DNA of 13,361 nucleotides from CAZMCT01 sp964564785 (GTDB lineage: Bacteria > Planctomycetota > Phycisphaerae > UBA1845 > Fen-1342): positions 1 through 13,361 of the forward strand of contig CAZMCT010000112.1 of assembly GCA_964564785.1 (NCBI GenBank), in the 5' to 3' direction. This document shows, piece by piece, positions 7,040 through 13,361 of the stretch (the stretch's first letter is position 1; every line of letters begins with the position of its first letter). The position numbers and the translations under genes are program-made. Under the pieces are notes generated by a model, which had not been told where the DNA came from, searched no databases, and saw nothing but the letters and a program-made list of their open reading frames with translations.

Positions 7040-7119
7040 GTCCGTCTTCTCCGAGCGCTCTATCGGCAGCGCGGCATCGCCCGTGCACCCGCGGATGCGA
7101 CGACCGGGCGGCGGCGCGG

Positions 7120-8163
7120 TTATCGGGCGAGGAGGGCGTCGAGCAGTGGCGCGCAGCCGTCGCGGATCGGGTCGGCGACGGGGATGCGCAGCTCGGCGGC
7201 AAGGCGGGCGGACTCGCGGCGGAGCACGTCCTCCGAGTGACCCAACGAGTTCAGGGCGACGGCCGCGACGCGCGCGGGGTGCAGCACCGCCGCGGCCTGC
7301 TCATACAGGGCCACGAGCCGGTCGAGTGGCGGGAGGGGCCCGTGGGGCGCGGCCTTGTAGTGTGTCGCGCCGAGCTGGTGGACGAGCACGAGCGCGTCGG
7401 GGCAAGCCCCGTGCAGCAGGGCGAGCGTCACGGGCGAAAAGCCCGGATGCGCGATGCTACCCTGGCCTTCGATGAAGCATACGTCCGCATCGGCCGCATC
7501 AAGCACGAGCTGCTCGACCGCCCCGGAAGCGAAGTCGGAGACGACCGCGTCGATGGCGACACCGCGGCCGGCGATCATGATGCCGGTCTGACCCGTGGCG
7601 AGGAAGCGGGTGTTTAGCCCGCGGCGGCGGGCAGCCGCCGCGAGCTCGAGCGCGGTGAGCATCTTCCCGATGTTGCAGTCGGAACCGACGGTGAGCACGC
7701 GGCGGCAGCGGGTGTGGCGCGCGCGGGCCTGGGCGACGATCCGTTCGGCTGGGGGGCGGCGGAGGTCGTAGAGCCGCGCGCCGTTGCGGGCGGCGAGTGC
7801 GGCCAGCTCGGGTTCGTCGGCCAGAAAGACGTGCAGTCCGCTGACGACGTCGAGGCCGCGGGCGAGGGCCGCGATCACGTGCGTGCGCATGTCGGCCGGA
7901 AGGGCGCCGCCGACGGGGGCGATGCCGATGTACAGCGCGTCGGGCGCCAGCCGCAGCGAGTCGGCTACGTCAGCGACGATCGGTATGCGCGGCGACCAGG
8001 GGACAACGGTCGTGATGTCCTGGCCGGCTGCGGCGGAGTCGACCACGGCGACGACATCCTGGGGCCGATAGCGAAGGAGCGATGCGGCGGTCTTCGAGGT
8101 GTAGACGCCGAGCTGACCTTCGGTGAGCAGGAGGATACGGTGGTGCGGGGGCAGCGCGTGCAT
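7120..8163 (-). CDS. DUF1611 family protein (DgcN-like, P-loop NTPase fold)
   Basis: A 347-aa cytoplasmic protein, full length for the family. The N-terminal part (about 9-135) looks Rossmann-like ('RILLLTEGQLGVYTSKTA', 'ALYIGIAPVGG'). The C-terminal part (about 152-347) has a P-loop-like GSDCNIGKM (160-168), then ATGQTGIMIAG (189-199), IEGQGS (231-236) and HPGFS, all family hallmarks. One DUF1611 group, DgcN, is reported as a D-glutamate N-acetyltransferase working with the epimerase-like DgcA in D-glutamate catabolism. I cannot tell whether this protein shares that activity, and no epimerase gene is in the window. It lies 104 bases after the phosphoesterase stop and 80 bases before the zinc-ribbon gene, all on the minus strand, so a loose operon is possible. 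The ATG at 8163 has no clear ribosome-binding site. Confidence 0.85.
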   Translation of the reverse strand: MHALPPHHRILLLTEGQLGVYTSKTAASLLRYRPQDVVAVVDSAAAGQDITTVVPWSPRIPIVADVADSLRLAPDALYIGIAPVGGALPADMRTHVIAALARGLDVVSGLHVFLADEPELAALAARNGARLYDLRRPPAERIVAQARARHTRCRRVLTVGSDCNIGKMLTALELAAAARRRGLNTRFLATGQTGIMIAGRGVAIDAVVSDFASGAVEQLVLDAADADVCFIEGQGSIAHPGFSPVTLALLHGACPDALVLVHQLGATHYKAAPHGPLPPLDRLVALYEQAAAVLHPARVAAVALNSLGHSEDVLRRESARLAAELRIPVADPIRDGCAPLLDALLAR

Positions 8164-8231
8164 GCGGTCATGGTCCGCGGGGGGCCGCCGACGGTCAACG
8201 CGGGCGTGGCTGTCGGCGCTCCCGTGATGGC

Positions 8232-8252
8232 GGGGGCGCGGAGCCAGCCCCC
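8232..8252 (-). terminator. GC hairpin just after the phosphoesterase stop
   Basis: GGGGGC (8232-8237) pairs with GCCCCC (8247-8252) over a 9-base loop. On the minus strand it starts 15 bases after the TAG at 8268-8270. No U-run follows in that direction. A second possible stem, 8186-8192 with 8212-8218, lies nearer the DUF1611 start. Confidence 0.3.
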
Positions 8253-8267
8253 TTTCTCGACGGGCTG

Positions 8268-8885
8268 CTAGCGGATCAGCACCTCATACGAGTACTCGAC
8301 GCTGCCGTTGTCGCCGTCGCCGGGGAGGAAGGCGCGCACGTAGTCGACCCGGACGCGCGTGGGCCAGACCGTGACGCGCAGGTGGCCGGAGTTCGGCCGC
8401 TGCTCGCCGTGGGTGTAGAGGTGGGAGATGTGGCCGTAGCCGTACGAGGGGTCGGAGGGCATCGGGCATTCCTGGTAGACGATGCCGTCGAGTTCCTGGT
8501 GGACGAAGAGGTGGTCGTGGCCGTGGAAGACGATGGTTGCGTCGTGATCGACCAGGAGGTTGTGGACGGGCACGGGCCAGCCCGGGCGCTTCCGCGGGAA
8601 GACGTAGCGGCCGTCGAGGTCTTCGCCGCCCCACTCGAAGCTGCCGCAGCCGCCGAGCTCGTGGCGGACGGCCTCGATGCCGCCGCGGCCATAGGTGTTG
8701 AGCCCGGCCGTCAGGTGGTGAATGAAAACGAACTTGAAGGAGATGTTGCTCAGGGCCAAGGTCTGCGCGAGCCAGGAATACTGCGCATGGCCGAGCGTCC
8801 AGTCCCAGTTGTCGCCGCTGCCGGGCGGTTCGCCGAGCGGCTGGTCATGCGGCTTGGTCGTGGTGTTCCAGAAGGGGTCCAGCAC
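8268..8885 (-). CDS. 3' part of the interrupted phosphoesterase gene
   Basis: C-terminal half of the metallophosphoesterase, codons 537-741 of the full frame. It carries HH at full-frame residues 592-593 (FVFIHHLTAG) and GHDH at 658-661 (IVFHGHDHLFVH), the last metal-binding histidines of the calcineurin-like fold. A beta-rich end follows (LRVTVWPTRVRVDYVRAFLP). The apparent start at 8885 is a GTG inside IVLDPFW with no ribosome-binding site at normal spacing, so independent translation is doubtful. If made alone it would lack a signal peptide and the first metal ligands, and could not be active. Confidence 0.6.
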   Translation of the reverse strand: MLDPFWNTTTKPHDQPLGEPPGSGDNWDWTLGHAQYSWLAQTLALSNISFKFVFIHHLTAGLNTYGRGGIEAVRHELGGCGSFEWGGEDLDGRYVFPRKRPGWPVPVHNLLVDHDATIVFHGHDHLFVHQELDGIVYQECPMPSDPSYGYGHISHLYTHGEQRPNSGHLRVTVWPTRVRVDYVRAFLPGDGDNGSVEYSYEVLIR

Positions 8886-8903
8886 GATGAACAGGGCGGG
8901 TCC

Positions 8904-8906
8904 TCA
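8904..8906 (-). other. In-frame TGA codon within the phosphoesterase frame
   Basis: The codon lies between CGG (Arg529) and GGA (Gly531). Restoring a C at plus-strand base 8904 would give TGG, Trp. The only nearby complementarity in the following transcript is 5 bp (8889-8893 with 8864-8868), too weak for a bacterial SECIS element. Confidence 0.8.
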
Positions 8907-10493
8907 CCGCCAGGCGTAGTAATTCTCGCGCAGGCCGACGAAGGGCTCGAGGAGCGAGTTTCCGGTGTAGAAGCCGTCGCTGGTGGGCAAGGGATAGACC
9001 GCCTTGCGGGCCAGCGTAGCCCAGACGGCCAGGTTGTCGGGCGTGCCGTCCAAGCGCCAGCCCTGCTCGCCTTCGTGGTTGCCGAGCACCAGGAAGTAGG
9101 GGGCGGAGTGGGCGACCAGGTCGAGCATAGGGCGCTGGTCGATGTGACGGCGGACGGCCTCGAGCGCGTCGAGTGCGTCGCGGCTGTCGTATTCTTCGCT
9201 GTTCATCGAGTCGCCGAGGTCGAGGAAGAAGTCGGGTTGCTCGGCGGCGATGTTGGTGAGCGTCGTCTCGTACAACCGCCGCCGGAGGTAGAGATCGCTC
9301 AACCGGCTACGCAGAACATGTGGGTCGGCAATGACGGCGAACCGGAAGCTCTCGCCGGTGTCGGCCTGTGTGCGGAAGGTGTGCTCGGGTCCCGACTCGA
9401 ACGTCGACTCATCGGGACGTCGGTAGCGCAGGCGGTAGTAGTAGCGCGTCGCGGGCGACAGGCCACTGAGCGTGAACTCGATCGGCTCGCCCCCGGGGTA
9501 GACGCCGACCGGCGTCTGGGCCGAATACACGCCCGGTGACGTCCCGTACTCGGCGTAGACGTGCAGCGTCAGCAGACTCAGCGCGTTGATCGTCACGGAG
9601 TGGTCCGTCGGCCGGCCCAGCAGCTCGCGGCCGAGGAACGTTGACCGGACGGTGCGGTACAGCTCGAGCCGGGCCCCGGCCGGTCCGCCGGAGCAGTCGG
9701 CCGGATCGGCGACGAAGTCGCGGAACGTCAGGTAGCCCTCGCCTGCGGCGAGATCGGGTTCGATCAGCAGGCCCAGGACGCGCCCGCCGGCACCGGCGCC
9801 CCATTGCGGGCGGTTGATGACGGCGTTCACGACGGGGGCGAGGTTGGGCGACGGCCGCCACAGTGGGACGCAATCGGTCGCGCCGGCCGGCCAGGGGCCG
9901 GGCTCCTCCCAGTAAACCGATTGATCCGTGTGGGGCGGGAGCGACGGGGGGGCGAGGTGGAATTCGGAGGCGCTGTCGTCGTCGACGCCGTAGACCCGCA
10001 GGCGCACGACGCCGGCGGGCGCCGCGTGACCGCCGGGCAGGAGGAGGCGGGCGTACACGAAGTCCTCGCCTGGCTGCACGTCGGGCAGCCGGAAGCGCAA
10101 CCCGGCCAAGTAGAGTTCTGGGTTACTCGTCCCGAGGCGGTTCCAGCCGTCGGCACCGTAGCCGTCCGAATCCCAGCGCCGTGGGATCGTCTCCGTGCCG
10201 TCGTCATTCTCGTCGCCGATGGTGTAGACCAGCAGCTCGGGGCCGCAAAGCACGTGCTGCACATCCCACACGTCGCGCAGGTCGCAGTCGTCGTCCGCAT
10301 CGAGGTCGTACGGATAGCACCCGGGGGAGAGATCGAAGCCCGGCCCGGCCAGGCACAACTCCAGATGCTCGAAGTCGAGCTCCCCCGAGGATCCTCCGAC
10401 ACTCACCTCGCCGGACGGCCCGTCACCCGCGAAACACAGCGGCGCGAGCGTCAGCAGCATGGAATCGTAGATTGTCCGCGCGATCCGAGACAT
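8904..10493 (-). CDS. 5' part of the interrupted phosphoesterase gene
   Basis: 529 codons up to the TGA. Residues 1-22 (basic start, then MLLTLAPLCFA) look like a signal peptide. Residues about 45-83 hold a CLAGPG segment and the Asp-rich DLDADDDCDLRDVWDVQ stretch, resembling the dockerin/EF-hand-like module common at planctomycete exported-protein ends. Residues about 85-300 form a beta-rich region of unknown family. Residues about 308-375 look like the fibronectin-III-like N-domain of purple-acid-phosphatase-type enzymes (LSGLSPATRYYYRLRYR). The phosphoesterase domain begins at about 383: ADPH (389-392), LGDS (426-429), LGNHEG (470-475). If translation ends at the TGA the product lacks the last metal ligands and is probably inactive. 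The ATG at 10493 is supported by GGGAG six bases upstream. Confidence 0.75.
   Translation of the reverse strand: MSRIARTIYDSMLLTLAPLCFAGDGPSGEVSVGGSSGELDFEHLELCLAGPGFDLSPGCYPYDLDADDDCDLRDVWDVQHVLCGPELLVYTIGDENDDGTETIPRRWDSDGYGADGWNRLGTSNPELYLAGLRFRLPDVQPGEDFVYARLLLPGGHAAPAGVVRLRVYGVDDDSASEFHLAPPSLPPHTDQSVYWEEPGPWPAGATDCVPLWRPSPNLAPVVNAVINRPQWGAGAGGRVLGLLIEPDLAAGEGYLTFRDFVADPADCSGGPAGARLELYRTVRSTFLGRELLGRPTDHSVTINALSLLTLHVYAEYGTSPGVYSAQTPVGVYPGGEPIEFTLSGLSPATRYYYRLRYRRPDESTFESGPEHTFRTQADTGESFRFAVIADPHVLRSRLSDLYLRRRLYETTLTNIAAEQPDFFLDLGDSMNSEEYDSRDALDALEAVRRHIDQRPMLDLVAHSAPYFLVLGNHEGEQGWRLDGTPDNLAVWATLARKAVYPLPTSDGFYTGNSLLEPFVGLRENYYAWR
10245..10307 (-). other. Dockerin/EF-hand-like Asp-rich segment
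   Basis: Residues 63-83 of the phosphoesterase, DLDADDDCDLRDVWDVQ followed by HVLCG. The spaced acidic residues match a calcium-loop-like pattern. In planctomycetes such modules usually sit near the ends of exported proteins. It may bind calcium or anchor the protein (inference). Confidence 0.55.
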
Positions 10494-10558
10494 GGGGTAC
10501 TCCCGCCACCACCTGCACGCGGCCCACCGGCGCCACGGGCCTCTGGAGTACGCCCCTT

Positions 10559-10587
10559 AGTCTACGACTCGCGACGGGGCGTTGCAA
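10559..10587 (-). promoter_or_regulatory. Possible sigma-70-type promoter for the phosphoesterase gene
   Basis: On the minus strand, TTGCAA (10587-10582) and TAGACT (10564-10559) are 17 bases apart, each matching the consensus at four of six positions. The start codon lies about 65 bases downstream. It sits in the 115-base gap after yjfF, so the phosphoesterase can be transcribed separately from the transporter operon. Confidence 0.4.
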
Positions 10588-10608
10588 CACTATTTGTCGT
10601 TCGCATTG

Positions 10609-11655
10609 CTACCTGAGATCCCCAGTGTCGCGGCCGGCTTGCGTCGGCCCCTCCGCCGCCGCCGGTCCCGAGCGCCGCTCCGCGCTGCGCTGCACGAGCT
10701 TCTGGAGCAGGATGAACGTCAGCAGCAGCGCGCCGACCGCGATCTTGGTCCACCAGGAGCTGAGCGTCCCCTCGAACGTAATCGCCGTCTGGATCATCCC
10801 GTAGATGAGCACGCCCAGCAGTGTCCCGAACACCGACCCAACCCCGCCCGACAGGAGCGTCCCGCCGATCACCACGCACGCGATCGCGTCCAGCTCCAGA
10901 CCCGTGGCGGCGAGGGCGTTGCCCGACTGCATATACACGGTGTACACCAGACCGGCCGCCGACGAACACAGGCCGCTCAGGGCGTACGCGCCCACCTTCG
11001 TGCGGCCCACCGGCAGGCCCATCAGCCGGGCGGCGCTCTCGCTGCCGCCGAGCGCGTAGATGTTGCGGCCGAACCGCGTCAGGTGGGCCAGGTACACGGC
11101 GATCAGCAGCGCGCCCAGAAACGTCCACGCGGTCAGGGGCACCTCCCAAATCCGCCAGCCGCTCAGTGTCGCATACCACGGATGATTGATCGTGACCGAT
11201 TCGAGGCTGATGATCGACGCCAGCCCGCGGGCCAGAAACATGCCCGCGAGCGTCACCAGGAACGGCGGCAGACGGAAATACTGAATCACGCCTCCCATCC
11301 CCGCCCCGAACAGCGTCCCGGCCGCGAGCAGCACCGGAAACACCGCCACGGGATGCCAACCCCGCAGCCAGGCCGGGTGGCCCTCGGCCGGGGCCGACAG
11401 CAGCACGGCGGTCGCGATGCTCGTGCAGCCGATCACGGCGCCGACCGAGAGGTCGATCCCGCCCGAGAGGATCACGAAAGTCACACCAATTGCCGCCAGC
11501 CCCAGGAACGCGTTGTCGCCGAACAGGTTAACGAGCACCGGCCACGAGAGAAAACTCTCATTGCGGTAACGCACGGCCGCGGCCGCGTAGAGCAGCGCGC
11601 AGACCGCCGCGGTCGCCAGCAGCGGCACGTGTTTGCGAGCCGGCACGAGCCTCAT
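10609..11655 (-). CDS. yjfF: Sugar ABC transporter permease, YjfF-like
   Basis: Inner-membrane permease (348 aa, the usual length) of a ribose/galactofuranose-type ABC importer. It follows E. coli YjfF, as I recall that sequence, closely: DNAFLG near the N-terminus, GVTFVILSGGIDLSVG (57-72), LVTLAGMFLARG, INHPWYATLSGW, RFGRNIYALGG, the GLELDAIACVVIGGTLLSGG stretch, and FEGTLSSWWTKIAVG near the end. Hydrophobic segments fit about 8-10 helices of the BPD_transp_2 family. A hydrophilic tail (RSAERRSGPAAAEGPTQAG) follows the last helix. The frame is open upstream to 12300, but the true start is the ATG at 11655: it overlaps the ytfT stop as ATGA and has GGAGG five bases before it. It should pair with YtfT as a heterodimer. 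The substrate in this organism is not known; E. coli's system takes up galactofuranose. Confidence 0.92.
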   Translation of the reverse strand: MRLVPARKHVPLLATAAVCALLYAAAAVRYRNESFLSWPVLVNLFGDNAFLGLAAIGVTFVILSGGIDLSVGAVIGCTSIATAVLLSAPAEGHPAWLRGWHPVAVFPVLLAAGTLFGAGMGGVIQYFRLPPFLVTLAGMFLARGLASIISLESVTINHPWYATLSGWRIWEVPLTAWTFLGALLIAVYLAHLTRFGRNIYALGGSESAARLMGLPVGRTKVGAYALSGLCSSAAGLVYTVYMQSGNALAATGLELDAIACVVIGGTLLSGGVGSVFGTLLGVLIYGMIQTAITFEGTLSSWWTKIAVGALLLTFILLQKLVQRSAERRSGPAAAEGPTQAGRDTGDLR

Positions 11656-12665
11656 GCCGGCCTCCGCCGGCGCAGCGCGCCTTGGATGCGCTCCGATTGC
11701 AGCAGGCACACGCCCAGCACCACCAGCGCCTTCACCACGAGCGTGTACTCGACCGGCACGCCGCGCGTCAGGATGCTGGTCGTCAGCGTCTGGATCAGCA
11801 GCCCGCCGATGAACGTGCCCGGCAGCGAGTAGCGCCCGCCGGTCAGGGCCGTCCCGCCGATCACCGCCGCCAGGATGGCGTCGAGCTCGGTGTACAGACC
11901 GGCGTTGTTCGCGTCCGCGGCCTTGATGTCGGCCGCGACGATCAGCCCGGCCACGCCGGCCGTCAGCCCGCTCGCCGCGTAGACCGCCAGCTTGATCGCC
12001 GCGACCGGCACACCCGCCAGCCGGCTGGCCCGCTCGTTGCCCCCCACCGACTCGATGAACAAGCCGGCCGCTGTCTGCCGCGTCAGCAGTCCGAAGACGA
12101 CGTATCCAGCTACCGCCAGCGTCACGGCGAACGGCAGTCCCAGCCACCACCCGCCGCCGATGAATGCGAAGTCCGGCCGCTCGAAAGTGACGATCTGGCC
12201 GTCCGTCAGGAGCTGCGCCGCGCCCCGCCCGGCCACCATCAGTACCAGTGTGGCCACGATCGGTTGCACGCCAAACGCGGTTACCAGCAGGCCGTTGCAC
12301 AGCCCGGCCAGCAGGCAGGCCGCGAGCGCCGCCGCCGCGACCCCGGCTACTCCGCAGCCAGTCTGCTCGAGCATCGTTGCGGCCACCGCGCCGGAAATGG
12401 CGATGACCGCGCCGACGGAGAGATCGACGCCGCCGGTCGCGAGGACGAACGTCATGCCGAGCGCCGCCAAGAGCACAGGGGCGGCACGCTTCAGGATGTC
12501 GACCAAGCTGCCGTGAACGTGCCCATCCTTGACGGTCAGCTCAAAGAACTGTGTCGAGAGACTCGGCCGCCCATGCTCCCAATGCACTAGGTTGAGCGCC
12601 AGCAGCAGCGCCAGGGCGACCGTCGGCCATACGAGGCCGGTCAGACGTGAGTGCGAGGCGCTCAT
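11652..12665 (-). CDS. ytfT: Sugar ABC transporter permease, YtfT-like
   Basis: Partner permease (337 aa) of the same importer. Matches to E. coli YtfT, as I recall it, run the full length: DGxxxGSxxDILxRAAPV (47-63), GMTFVLATGGVDLSVGAV (70-87), IVATLVLMVAGRGAAQLLT, GQIVTFERPD, LLTRQTAAGLFIESVGGN, IVAADIKAADANNAGL, ELDAILAAVIGG and VVKALVVLGVCLLQSERIQ. Multiple hydrophobic helices place it in the inner membrane. The ATG at 12665 overlaps the ytfR stop as ATGA and has GAGG seven bases upstream; the TGA stop overlaps the yjfF start in the same way, so the three subunits are translationally coupled. The order ytfR-ytfT-yjfF is the same as in E. coli. Family assignment is firm; sugar specificity is inferred only from orthology. 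Confidence 0.93.
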   Translation of the reverse strand: MSASHSRLTGLVWPTVALALLLALNLVHWEHGRPSLSTQFFELTVKDGHVHGSLVDILKRAAPVLLAALGMTFVLATGGVDLSVGAVIAISGAVAATMLEQTGCGVAGVAAAALAACLLAGLCNGLLVTAFGVQPIVATLVLMVAGRGAAQLLTDGQIVTFERPDFAFIGGGWWLGLPFAVTLAVAGYVVFGLLTRQTAAGLFIESVGGNERASRLAGVPVAAIKLAVYAASGLTAGVAGLIVAADIKAADANNAGLYTELDAILAAVIGGTALTGGRYSLPGTFIGGLLIQTLTTSILTRGVPVEYTLVVKALVVLGVCLLQSERIQGALRRRRPA

Positions 12666-13361
12666 TCGGTGGCCTCGCCGGCGATGCGCCGCAGGATGGC
12701 GGACACGGTCAGGCTGCGGCCGGAGAGCTCGCCGATCTTTGCCCGGTCGCGCATCACGATCACGCGCCCGCAGCTCCGCACAACCTCGTCGAGCTCGGAC
12801 GAGATGAAGAGGATGGCCAGACCCCGCTGACGCAGGTCGGCGACGAGCCGCTCGATTTCGGCCTTGGCGCCCACGTCGATACCGCGCGTGGGCTCATCGA
12901 GGATCAGCAGTCGGGGGCCGGCCGCCAGCCAGCGGGCCAGGATGACTTTCTGCTGGTTGCCGCCGCTGAGCTGGCCGACGGGCTTTTCCGCATCGGACGT
13001 GGCAATGTCCAGCGCCGCGATGTACTTCTGTGCCAGCCGCCGCTGGGTCCGGCCCATGAGCCGCCGCCAGAAACCGCGCCGCGCCTGGAGTGCGAGGGCG
13101 ATGTTCTCGCGGACCGACAGCTCCGGAACGAGGCCGTCCGCCTGGCGATCTTCCGGGCAGAACCCCAGGCCCCAAGCGATGGCGGCCCGCGGGCTGCGGA
13201 ACCGCACGCGCCGGCCGTCGATCTCGATCCGGCCGCTGTCCGCACGGTCCGCGCCGAACAGCAGCCGCGCCAGCTCCGTGCGACCCGAGCCGAGCAGCCC
13301 GGCCAGCCCCACGCTCGTGCCGGCCGCGATCTCCAGCGACGCCTGCCGCACCGCCCCGCGG
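12662..13361 (-). CDS. ytfR: Sugar ABC transporter ATP-binding protein, YtfR-like, C-terminal part
   Basis: C-terminal ATPase half of a duplicated RbsA/YtfR-type ATP-binding protein (about 500 aa when whole); the gene enters from the right edge. The frame stays open to the last base, and the first possible start (GTG at 13351) is just the Val of RGAVRQASLEI, not a real start. Visible motifs: Walker A region GLLGSGRTE, where the usual Lys is Arg, a normal feature of this half in the family; CPEDRQADGLVPELSVRENI; signature LSGGNQQK; Walker B LLILDEPTRGIDVGAK; and FISSELDEV, with Ser replacing the H-loop His, also usual here. The stretch CPEDR...DG...P...SVRENI.LALQA.RG is closer to YtfR than to RbsA. 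The catalytically complete N-terminal half and the substrate-binding protein gene would be beyond 13361. Confidence 0.9.
   Translation of the reverse strand, partial: RGAVRQASLEIAAGTSVGLAGLLGSGRTELARLLFGADRADSGRIEIDGRRVRFRSPRAAIAWGLGFCPEDRQADGLVPELSVRENIALALQARRGFWRRLMGRTQRRLAQKYIAALDIATSDAEKPVGQLSGGNQQKVILARWLAAGPRLLILDEPTRGIDVGAKAEIERLVADLRQRGLAILFISSELDEVVRSCGRVIVMRDRAKIGELSGRSLTVSAILRRIAGEATE

Larger units (their letters stand above)
8268..10493 (-). pseudogene. Secreted metallophosphoesterase interrupted by an in-frame TGA
   Basis: One continuous frame of 741 codons encodes a signal peptide, Asp-rich module, beta-rich region and calcineurin-like phosphoesterase domain, broken only by TGA at 8904-8906 (codon 530). 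The frame is identical on both sides, and the protein reads ENYYAWR-stop-GPALFIVLDPFW. Related phosphoesterases, as I recall them, have Trp at this spot (…WGDALF-type), so a single G-to-A change, TGG to TGA, explains it. All metal-ligand motifs are intact: D-P-H, GDS and GNHE before the stop, HH and GHDH after it. Termination would therefore remove essential ligands. TGA is used as a normal stop elsewhere in the window (423, 4070, 11652), which argues against a genome-wide code change. Options are a recent pseudogene, a sequencing error, readthrough, or selenocysteine, the last unlikely because I see no convincing SECIS hairpin. Confidence 0.75.

Noticed and set aside
8864..8893. Possible SECIS hairpin after the in-frame TGA
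   Set aside because: Only a 5-bp stem with a 20-base loop is seen, with no GU-type apical loop, and Trp is the expected residue, so selenocysteine is unlikely.
8382..9539. Plus-strand 385-aa frame rich in Val/Gly/Glu
   Set aside because: It is an antisense shadow of the phosphoesterase; no motif, signal or ribosome-binding site supports it.
10521..10541. GGCCC...GGGCC hairpin downstream of yjfF
   Set aside because: The stem is 5 bp plus two wobble pairs with no U-run, and it lies in the leader of the phosphoesterase gene; not convincing as a terminator.
10609..12300. Long 563-aa version of the YjfF frame
   Set aside because: The first 215 residues overlap ytfT and are low-complexity. Homology, the ATGA overlap and the GGAGG site fix the start at 11655.

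Overview
The window is high-GC bacterial DNA. It looks like a planctomycete or close relative. Supporting signs are a secreted phosphoesterase with an N-terminal Asp-rich dockerin-like segment, tandem ExbD genes followed by a large exported TPR protein, and a small CC...CPRC protein of a kind I recall from planctomycete genomes. The taxonomic call is inference; no rRNA or tRNA is visible.

Layout. (1) 1-3719, plus strand: an operon with a 5'-truncated ExbD, a second ExbD joined by an ATGA overlap, and a 937-aa exported TPR protein. This is probably the end of an ExbB-ExbD-ExbD-TPR energy-coupling cluster. (2) About 3640-4069: a repeat-rich stretch. A dispersed-repeat-like element encodes the C-terminus and stop of the TPR protein, and I see no credible gene beyond it. 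(3) 4070-4663, minus strand: a PAS plus Fis-type helix-turn-helix regulator with four cysteines and no AAA+ domain. It is divergent from (4) 4778-6760, plus strand: a vitamin K epoxide reductase (VKOR) fused to two DsbA-like domains, the second without its catalytic cysteines. (5) 6827-7039, minus strand: a 70-aa zinc-ribbon-like protein downstream of (6) 7120-8163, minus strand: a DUF1611 protein. (7) 8268-10493, minus strand: a secreted metallophosphoesterase interrupted by an in-frame TGA where a TGG Trp codon would fit. (8) 10609-13361, minus strand: ytfR (5' partial), ytfT and yjfF, a sugar ABC importer joined by ATGA overlaps; its binding-protein gene is probably beyond the right edge.

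How it fits together. The genes are mainly cell-envelope functions: proton-motive-force-coupled inner-membrane machinery, disulfide-bond formation, a secreted phosphoesterase and sugar import. The most notable points are the premature TGA in an otherwise intact phosphoesterase, the VKOR-DsbA-DsbA fusion beside a Cys-bearing PAS regulator, and the repeat forming the end of the TPR protein. I saw no CRISPR array, insertion sequence, phage gene or origin.
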